Below are positions 27,212-33,123 of a stretch of 33,123 nt of DNA, in pieces. Source of the stretch: a bacterium (GTDB lineage Bacteria > Patescibacteriota > Patescibacteriia > UBA2169). The notes beneath the pieces were generated by a model. The model did not search any database. It was not told the origin of the DNA and saw only the letters and a list, made by a program, of their open reading frames with translations. The first letter of the stretch is position 1. Every line of letters starts with the position of its first letter. Location: positions 1-33,123 of the forward strand of contig NZBL01000009.1 of assembly GCA_002687895.1 (NCBI GenBank). The letters are read 5' to 3'. The position numbers and the translations under genes are program-made.

Positions 27212-27437
27212 TAAAAAGGACCCTGTATAGTAAAAGATCACTACACAGGGTCCACCGAATTGAATGAGCATGCGCAGGCAAAGAGGTAACCGGGCCTTAT
27301 GGCCACAACACCTTGCGGCCCAAGGATTCGAACCTTGGCTCCTTGCGGGTGCCAACCGAATCCCACGCTTGGCTTTGCGCCTCCTTTCCGGTTTCGCAGA
27401 TTTTCGGTTTCTCTCCAGCACTATGGCCAGAGACGAT
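27212..27437 (-). ncRNA. Free-standing structured ncRNA of unknown class, about 225 nt
   Basis: Minus strand: TTGACA (27472-27467), 17 nt, TAGTAT (27449-27444); structured GC-rich body with GCGAAACCGGAAAGGAGGCGCAAAGCC and CCAAGG-TTCGAAT-CCTTGG; terminator GGACCC..GGGTCC (27218-27253) with T5. Confidence 0.7.
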
Positions 27438-27481
27438 AAAAAAATACTATATCAAAATATTTAGATTGTCAAGTAAATTTT

Positions 27482-27976
27482 ATGTTAAAAGTATATAAAT
27501 CAAAAAGAGATTTTAAAAAAACAAGCGAGCCAAGTGGTTCATTGCGCAAAGCAAAATCAAAGCAGCCAATGTTTGTTGTGCAAAAGCATCAAGCGCGAGC
27601 TTTGCACTATGATTTTCGGTTAGAGGTTAGCGGCGTGCTCAAGTCATGGGCAGTGCCAAAAGGCCCCTCAAAAAACTCTAAAGACAAGCGTTTGGCAGTT
27701 ATGACAGAAGATCATCCTTTGGAGTATGGTAAGTTTGAAGGTGAGATTCCAAAAGGCGAGTATGGAGCAGGTAAAGTTAAAATTTGGGATTCTGGGACAT
27801 ATGAGAATCTATCTAAGAAAAAAGATGGAAAAGATATGTCTATGGAAAGCGCCATAAAAGAAGGTGAAGTTGAAGTTAAACTTTCTGGGAAAAAGCTAAA
27901 AGGAGGATATGCTTTGGTTCGAACAAAATTTAGGGGCGAGAAAAAGAATTGGCTTTTGATTAAGATGAAAAAATAA
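27482..27976 (+). CDS. Stand-alone DNA ligase D 3'-phosphoesterase domain protein
   Basis: FVVQKHQARALHYDFRLEVSGVLKSWAVPKGPS...HPLEYGKFEGEIPKGEYGAGKVKIWDSGTYE. Confidence 0.92.
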   Translation: MLKVYKSKRDFKKTSEPSGSLRKAKSKQPMFVVQKHQARALHYDFRLEVSGVLKSWAVPKGPSKNSKDKRLAVMTEDHPLEYGKFEGEIPKGEYGAGKVKIWDSGTYENLSKKKDGKDMSMESAIKEGEVEVKLSGKKLKGGYALVRTKFRGEKKNWLLIKMKK

Positions 27977-28017
27977 TTTTGTTTGAGGCGTGAGAGTGTG
28001 GTATACTATAAAGGAAT

Positions 28018-29118
28018 ATGCTTGAATCTTACCTTCCATCATCTACCCTATCAGTCATTGAACAACTCAAAGCTATCTCACTTGGAGGAAACACTGTATA
28101 TGATTATGTGGTTGCAGTGGTAATTTTTGTTGGACTACTAGTCATATTAAAAATATTTCAGATGATTATTTTGGCTCGCTTGAATCGTTTGGCCAAAAGA
28201 AGCAAAACAGAATTTGATGATACGTTAATTGATGTTTTTGATGGCATAAAGCCACCCTTCTATCTATTAGTTGCGCTGTACTTTAGCATTCAATCACTTT
28301 CCTTACATCCAGTCGCAGAAAAAGGGATTGCCATCCTCTTTTTAGTTACGGTCACGTATGAGATAGTGCAAGCAGTTGAAAAGATTATTGATTATGGTTT
28401 AAGGGTATATACACGCAAAACGCGCGAAGCAGGGGAATCAGTAGAGCACAGCAAATCAATGGTGCGGTCCATGCGTTTAATCATCAGGGTCGTATTATGG
28501 ATATTAGGATTTGTAATGATTCTTGCAAATTTGGATGTTAATGTAACATCTTTAGTAGCATCACTCGGGATAGGAGGCATTGCAGTTGCATTGGCTTTGC
28601 AGAATGTATTGGGTGACATGTTTAATTCATTTTCTTTGTATGTTGATAAACCTTTCCGCGTAGGAGATCTCATCAAAATAGGCAATGACATGGGAACTGT
28701 AGAGCGAATTGGCATGAAAACAACGCGCGTGCGCACTTTGCAAGGAGAAGAAATGGTGGTCTCAAACACAGAATTAACCACCACGCGCGTGCAAAACTTC
28801 AAAAAAATGAAAGAGCGAAGAGTCATTTTCAAACTTGGAGTAGTATATGGAACATCAAGCGAAAAACTGGATGCCATTCCAAAGATGATAAAAGAAATTG
28901 TTGATATTATAGATGGAGTTGATTATGATAGGTGTAATTTTGATGAGTATGGGGATTTTAGCTTGAATTTTGAGACGGTCTTTTTCGTCAAATCATCAGA
29001 TTACAAAGATTACATGAACAAAAAAGAAGAAGCTAATCTTGCCATATACAAGAGATTTGAAAAAGAAGGAATTGAGTTTGCATATCCAACACAGACATTA
29101 TACGTGAATAAAGATTGA
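28018..29118 (+). CDS. MscS-family mechanosensitive ion channel
   Basis: 366 aa; SLVASLGIGGIAVALALQNVLGDMFNSFSLYVDKPFRVGDLIKIG...GTVERIGMKTTRVRT. Confidence 0.95.
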   Translation: MLESYLPSSTLSVIEQLKAISLGGNTVYDYVVAVVIFVGLLVILKIFQMIILARLNRLAKRSKTEFDDTLIDVFDGIKPPFYLLVALYFSIQSLSLHPVAEKGIAILFLVTVTYEIVQAVEKIIDYGLRVYTRKTREAGESVEHSKSMVRSMRLIIRVVLWILGFVMILANLDVNVTSLVASLGIGGIAVALALQNVLGDMFNSFSLYVDKPFRVGDLIKIGNDMGTVERIGMKTTRVRTLQGEEMVVSNTELTTTRVQNFKKMKERRVIFKLGVVYGTSSEKLDAIPKMIKEIVDIIDGVDYDRCNFDEYGDFSLNFETVFFVKSSDYKDYMNKKEEANLAIYKRFEKEGIEFAYPTQTLYVNKD

Positions 29119-29243
29119 CATAATTTATGATTATGCTATTATTTTATATAGCAAATTCGAACAAACAATTTAACTGAATGTTCGAATTGTTTTAATCAGC
29201 GATCGTCGCGCAAGCGAAATGAAAAAGTACTCTTTTTCATTTC
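29115..29243 (+). promoter_or_regulatory. Promoter followed by hairpin-rich leader
   Basis: TTGACA (29115-29120)/16 nt/TATTAT (29137-29142); aattcgaaca...tgttcgaatt stem; perfect 12-bp stem gaaatgaaaaag-tact-ctttttcatttc (29216-29243). Confidence 0.55.
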
Positions 29244-29287
29244 AGATGCCTGTGAGCTGATATACTTATAAGTAAGTACAACTTACT

Positions 29288-29458
29288 ATGCAAGACGCAA
29301 ACCCAACACCAGATCCAGCTGCTCCTGCACCAGATCCAGCAGCGCCCGCACCTGACGCAGCTCCGGCTGCTCCAGCAGAGGGCGGTGATGCACCAGCTAT
29401 GCCTGAAGCACCTGCAGAAGGCGGAGATACAGCAGCTCCAGCAGAGCCAGCAGTATAA
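29288..29458 (+). CDS. Low-complexity Pro/Ala/Asp-rich small protein, 56 aa
   Basis: MQDANPTPDPAAPAPDPAAPAPDAAPAAPAEGGDAPAMPEAPAEGGDTAAPAEPAV*; followed by a terminator. Confidence 0.55.
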   Translation: MQDANPTPDPAAPAPDPAAPAPDAAPAAPAEGGDAPAMPEAPAEGGDTAAPAEPAV

Positions 29459-29483
29459 TTGAATTCACAAGATTCACCAAAGA

Positions 29484-29508
29484 ACCCTAGCGAAAGCAGG
29501 GGTTTTTT
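29484..29508 (+). terminator. Intrinsic terminator
   Basis: ACCCTAGC-GAAA-GCAGGGGTTTTTT. Confidence 0.75.
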
Positions 29509-29544
29509 GTTTGAATTTGCTGGTGTTTATGCTATTATATCAAC

Positions 29545-30951
29545 ATGAAGTTATATAATACTCTTACAAGAAAAAAGGAAAATCTCGCGCCGATTAAAAA
29601 AAATCAAATAGGTTTTTATTCGTGCGGTCCAACAGTATACAATTATGCGCACATAGGAAATCTTCGGACTTATGTGTTTTCGGATATCCTTCAGCGCGCG
29701 CTTGAGTACAATAGATATAAAGTTAAAAGAGTCATGAATATCACAGACGTGGGACATCTTACGAGCGATGCTGATACTGGAGAGGATAAAGTAGAAAAGG
29801 AGGCAAAAAAAGAGCGCAAAACAGTGTGGCAGGTTGCGAAGTTTTATGAGAAATCCTTTTTAAATGATTTAAAAGATTTGAATATTATAAAGCCTAGTAA
29901 AGTTATAAGGGCAACTGAAACAGTTGAAGATCAGATAGAACTTATAAAAGAGCTTATCAAGAAAAAGTACGCCTATGAAACAGATAATGCTGTATATTTT
30001 GATGTTTCCAAGTTTAAAAAATATGGCAAGCTTTCTGGACAGAATTTGGATGACAAGCTCACAGCTGCAAGGGACGAGGTTATACAAGACAAAGAAAAGA
30101 AAAATGGCGCTGATTTTGCTTTGTGGTTCAAATTAACAGGACATCACAAAGATCACGCAATGCATTGGCTTTCTCCTTGGGGAGAGGGGTTTCCTGGGTG
30201 GCATATAGAGTGCTCCGCAATTGCGTCAAAGAGCTTGGGTCAGCCATTTGATATTCATACAGGAGGAATAGATCTTATTGGCACGCATCATGAAAACGAG
30301 ATTGCTCAATCAGAGGCGGCCTATGGAAAACCATTGGCAAACATCTGGATGCATGGGGAGTTTTTGAATATGCACAAAGGAAAAATGGCAAAATCATCTG
30401 GCTCATTTATTACAATGAAAGATATTAAAGAAAAAGGATTTGATGCATTAGCATATCGTTATCTATTATTGACTGCGCATTATAGAACAAAAATAGAATT
30501 TTCTTGGGAAAGCTTAAAAGCCAGCCAAAACGCGTATCATAATCTAATAAGCGAGATTTCACGCAAGCGCCCTGTCAAAACAGGCAAAAACACCACATCA
30601 TATCAAAAGAAATTTAAGCAATATATAGATGATGATTTAGATATTCCAAAGGCCTTGGCATTGCTGTGGGATGCTGCTAAAAACAAGGATTTAAGCCAGT
30701 CAAATGTTGATGATTTAGTTAAAGAATTTGATGAAATTTTTGGATTAGATCTTATCAAGCAATCAAAGAAATTATCAAAAGAAGAATCAAGCATACCCCA
30801 AAACATAGCCAAACTCGCAAAAGAAAGATGGGAGCTCCGTCAAAATCGTGAATTTGATAAAGCAGATAAGATTCGGCTAACATTAGCGAATAAGGGCTAT
30901 GAGATTGAAGATCAAGATGCGGATTTTGTTATCAAAAAGCTAATAAAATAG
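29545..30951 (+). CDS. cysS: Cysteinyl-tRNA synthetase
   Basis: MKLYNTLTRKKENLAPIKKNQIGFYSCGPTVYNYAHIGNLRTYVFSDIL; WHIECSAIASKSLGQPFDIHTGG; GKMAKSSGS. Confidence 0.97.
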   Translation: MKLYNTLTRKKENLAPIKKNQIGFYSCGPTVYNYAHIGNLRTYVFSDILQRALEYNRYKVKRVMNITDVGHLTSDADTGEDKVEKEAKKERKTVWQVAKFYEKSFLNDLKDLNIIKPSKVIRATETVEDQIELIKELIKKKYAYETDNAVYFDVSKFKKYGKLSGQNLDDKLTAARDEVIQDKEKKNGADFALWFKLTGHHKDHAMHWLSPWGEGFPGWHIECSAIASKSLGQPFDIHTGGIDLIGTHHENEIAQSEAAYGKPLANIWMHGEFLNMHKGKMAKSSGSFITMKDIKEKGFDALAYRYLLLTAHYRTKIEFSWESLKASQNAYHNLISEISRKRPVKTGKNTTSYQKKFKQYIDDDLDIPKALALLWDAAKNKDLSQSNVDDLVKEFDEIFGLDLIKQSKKLSKEESSIPQNIAKLAKERWELRQNREFDKADKIRLTLANKGYEIEDQDADFVIKKLIK

Positions 30952-31049
30952 GGCATTATCCACAGTATTGATTATTGTAGATTTGCTTTTTTCGCTATTT
31001 TTGCTAACTTTACAGAGTAATATTTAATAATAAGTAGGAGAAAACATAT

Positions 31050-31331
31050 ATGGCAAAACTTACGAAGACGCAGACAATCGCGGCTGTAGCCGAAAAAACA
31101 GGCTTAGGCAAAAAAGAAGCTGGTGAATTTATGGACCAGATCGCTGAACTCGCCTTAGATGAGGTAAAGAGCAATGGAGAGTTCATTCTTCCGGGAATCG
31201 GAAAGCTTGTAAAAGTAGACAGAGCAGCTAGAATGGGCCGCAACCCTGCAACTGGTGAAGAGATTAGTATTCCTGCTAAGACAGTGGTTAAATTCCGAGT
31301 TGCAAAGGCAGCAAAAGACGCAGTACTCTAA
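31050..31331 (+). CDS. HU family DNA-binding protein
   Basis: MAKLTKTQTIAAVAEKTGLGKKEAGEFMDQIAELALDEVKSNGEFILPGIGKLVKVDRAARMGRNPATGEEISIPAKTVVKFRVAKAAKDAV. Confidence 0.95.
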   Translation: MAKLTKTQTIAAVAEKTGLGKKEAGEFMDQIAELALDEVKSNGEFILPGIGKLVKVDRAARMGRNPATGEEISIPAKTVVKFRVAKAAKDAVL

Positions 31332-31399
31332 GTAATTTCCAATATTTCGTAAAAGCAAAAGAGTTTCCATAATGGGAGCTCTTTTGTTATAATATAGAT

Positions 31400-32662
31400 A
31401 TGAAATTTAAATACAAACAAACATCAAATATAAAAGAAACAGATGTACAGGAGGTGGCGAAAAAGTTAGAGCCATATCTTGCGGAACTAAGAACCATTTC
31501 CCAAGATTCATCTTATGCCAGAGATGAGTCAGCTTTGTATTTGCCGCATGATGAACAATTGCGAAAACAAGTGTCAAAATTAGCTAATAAGTCAAAATCA
31601 CACAAACTTAAAGAGGTAATGGTAGTTGGAATAGGGGGTTCAAACCTTGGAACTGTAGCAGTGTATGATGCATTAATGCCTAATGGAATTGCTTTAACAT
31701 TTTTTGATACAATTCATGTTCGCACTTTAAAACAAGCAAATACTAGAATGCGGAAGATTTATAATTCAAAGGGTGAGGTGTTGATTAACTTTATCAGTAA
31801 GTCCGGCTCAACCAATGAGACACTAGTGAACGCGCGCGTTTTAATAGATAATCTGCGTGATATTACAGATAAATGGCGAGATCACATCATCGTAACCACA
31901 GAGCCAGATTCAAAGCTTGATGATTGGGCGCATAACCAAGGCATTCCAACATTGCCAAATCCTGTGCATGTTGGGGGACGATATAGCGTTATGAGCGCAG
32001 TTGGAATATTTCCTTTGGCATTGGCTGGAGTTGATATTAAAAAACTGCACAAAGGTGCTGCCAGAATGCTTGAGCGATGTTTATCAAATGATGTACGTAA
32101 GAACTACGCGCTCCAATCAGCAGCTGCGATCTATTCAGCAATGAAGCATAAGGCCTCAATCCATAACCTATTTTTGTTTAACATGGATTTGGAAAGAGTA
32201 GGTAAGTGGCATAGGCAACTCTTTGCAGAGTCCTTAGGAAAAGACGGCAAAGGCATTACGTCAATTGTAAGCATTGGTTCAAATGATTTGCATTCTACGT
32301 TCCAAATGTATTTAGGAGGTCCAAAAGATAAGTTTACTACGTTTGTTCGGGTGAAGCCAAGCCAAGATATTCATATTGCTTCAATTGATGATGAGTTAGA
32401 TGCAATTGTGCCAGAATTAAACCAGCGGTCAGTAACACAAGTTATGGATGCTATTTATGATGGTACTGTGGCATCATATCAAAAGCGCGGGTTGCCTTTT
32501 GTAGAAGTTATATTAGAAAAAATAAATGAAGAAGAGCTTGGAGCATTTCTTCAATTTAAGATGATTGAGACTATGCTTTTGGGAAGATTGATGAATATAA
32601 ATGCTTTTGATCAGCCTAATGTTGAGGAATATAAGGAGATTACTAGGGAGTTATTAGGCTAG
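31400..32662 (+). CDS. pgi: Glucose-6-phosphate isomerase
   Basis: MVVGIGGSNLGTVAVYDAL, INFISKSGSTNETLVNARVL, VGGRYSVMSAVGIFPLAL, QLFAESLGKDGKGITSI. Confidence 0.94.
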   Translation: MKFKYKQTSNIKETDVQEVAKKLEPYLAELRTISQDSSYARDESALYLPHDEQLRKQVSKLANKSKSHKLKEVMVVGIGGSNLGTVAVYDALMPNGIALTFFDTIHVRTLKQANTRMRKIYNSKGEVLINFISKSGSTNETLVNARVLIDNLRDITDKWRDHIIVTTEPDSKLDDWAHNQGIPTLPNPVHVGGRYSVMSAVGIFPLALAGVDIKKLHKGAARMLERCLSNDVRKNYALQSAAAIYSAMKHKASIHNLFLFNMDLERVGKWHRQLFAESLGKDGKGITSIVSIGSNDLHSTFQMYLGGPKDKFTTFVRVKPSQDIHIASIDDELDAIVPELNQRSVTQVMDAIYDGTVASYQKRGLPFVEVILEKINEEELGAFLQFKMIETMLLGRLMNINAFDQPNVEEYKEITRELLG

Positions 32663-32719
32663 AAATAGATATTTAGGTAATATTTTAGCTTATATTAGCC
32701 AAAAAGCTCTGTTATTTGA

Positions 32720-32748
32720 TTGACAGAATTTTTTGTTTATGGTAGTAT
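32720..32748 (+). promoter_or_regulatory. Promoter upstream of the terminal lipoprotein gene
   Basis: TTGACA (32720-32725), 17 nt, TAGTAT (32743-32748). Confidence 0.65.
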
Positions 32749-32897
32749 TTTAGCTTAAAATAGAAGTAAAATCGCAGTTTGCCAATATAACAAGTATAAT
32801 AAGGGAGGTGTAGATACAAATTATCATCAGATTTATCTGTTGTTGTTTGTTGTCATATTTATCTTTTCATTCACCCTACAATCCAAGGAGGATTGCA

Positions 32898-33123
32898 ATG
32901 AAAGCATTACTTTTGTCTTTCGTGATTTTCGCGTTGACTTCATGCGGGCCCAATAGTCCGCTTGCTGCACACATCAAGGATCATTTGTCGGACGGCGACA
33001 ACAGTGGCACAAGCCAAAATGCGGGATTAACCATTACGGTTTCGGAGAATGTGGCCGTAGCCGATGCGACCGGGCCTAACTCCAGCGGAGTGGTTGGTGA
33101 GCAGAATGTGCTTATCGGCTCGT
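32898..33123 (+). CDS. Lipoprotein, N-terminal fragment (runs off window end)
   Basis: AAGGAGG Shine-Dalgarno; MKALLLSFVIFALTSCGPNSPLAAHIKDHLSDGDNSGTSQNAGLTITVSENVAVADATGPNSSGVVGEQNVLIGS...; lipobox LTSC. Confidence 0.75.
   Translation, partial: MKALLLSFVIFALTSCGPNSPLAAHIKDHLSDGDNSGTSQNAGLTITVSENVAVADATGPNSSGVVGEQNVLIGS

Noticed and set aside
27292-27350. Possible tRNA gene on the minus strand (CCAAGGTTCGAATCCTTGG T-arm)
   Set aside because: No complementary acceptor stem, D-arm or anticodon arm at correct spacing; treated as part of a larger ncRNA.
27095-27498. ORFs on both strands over the ncRNA region (108 aa minus; 66 and 61 aa plus)
   Set aside because: Composition and placement over a promoter-structured RNA-terminator unit indicate spurious ORFs; translations like AQGFEPW are typical of reading through tRNA-like arms.
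32815-32897. ATT-initiated ORF (IIIRFICCCLLSYLSF...) after GGGAGGTG upstream of the lipoprotein
   Set aside because: ATT initiation is very rare and spacing is loose; no independent support.
1-33123. CRISPR array or intact transposase
   Set aside because: No regularly spaced direct repeats, Cas-like ORFs or transposase-like ORFs seen on either strand.

Overview
33.1 kb of a compact, AT-rich bacterial chromosome. Gene content and size suggest Patescibacteria/CPR (inference only). Housekeeping genes: recR, ybaB, dnaB, aspS, scpA/scpB, tpiA, rpmG, gnd, zwf, cysS, HU, pgi. Transport and envelope genes: P-type ATPase, ABC exporter, MscS channel. Five tRNAs: Lys-TTT, Thr-GGT, Tyr-GTA, Thr-TGT, Trp-CCA. 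The most interesting signals lie between the conventional genes. (1) Two small-protein loci at 16.67-17.13 kb and 26.81-27.20 kb share one layout: a TTGACA-like/16-nt spacer/-10 promoter, a near-leaderless 17- or 15-codon leader ORF rich in Leu/Ile/Val, a CCGAGG segment at or 3 nt after the leader stop, competing hairpins, then a short protein. This looks like ribosome-mediated attenuation of uncharacterised small proteins. (2) A free-standing structured ncRNA of about 225 nt at 27.21-27.44 kb (minus) has its own promoter and terminator and could not be identified by eye; it has a GEMM-like segment. (3) About a dozen start codons have a -10 hexamer 6-11 nt upstream, implying widespread leaderless mRNAs. 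(4) Decaying metabolic genes: a purB-purC deletion-fusion pseudogene, a pncB (NAPRTase) pseudogene and an antirepressor-like remnant. (5) Nested palindromic intergenic elements and a MntA/HepT toxin-antitoxin pair. No CRISPR array and no intact transposase were seen.
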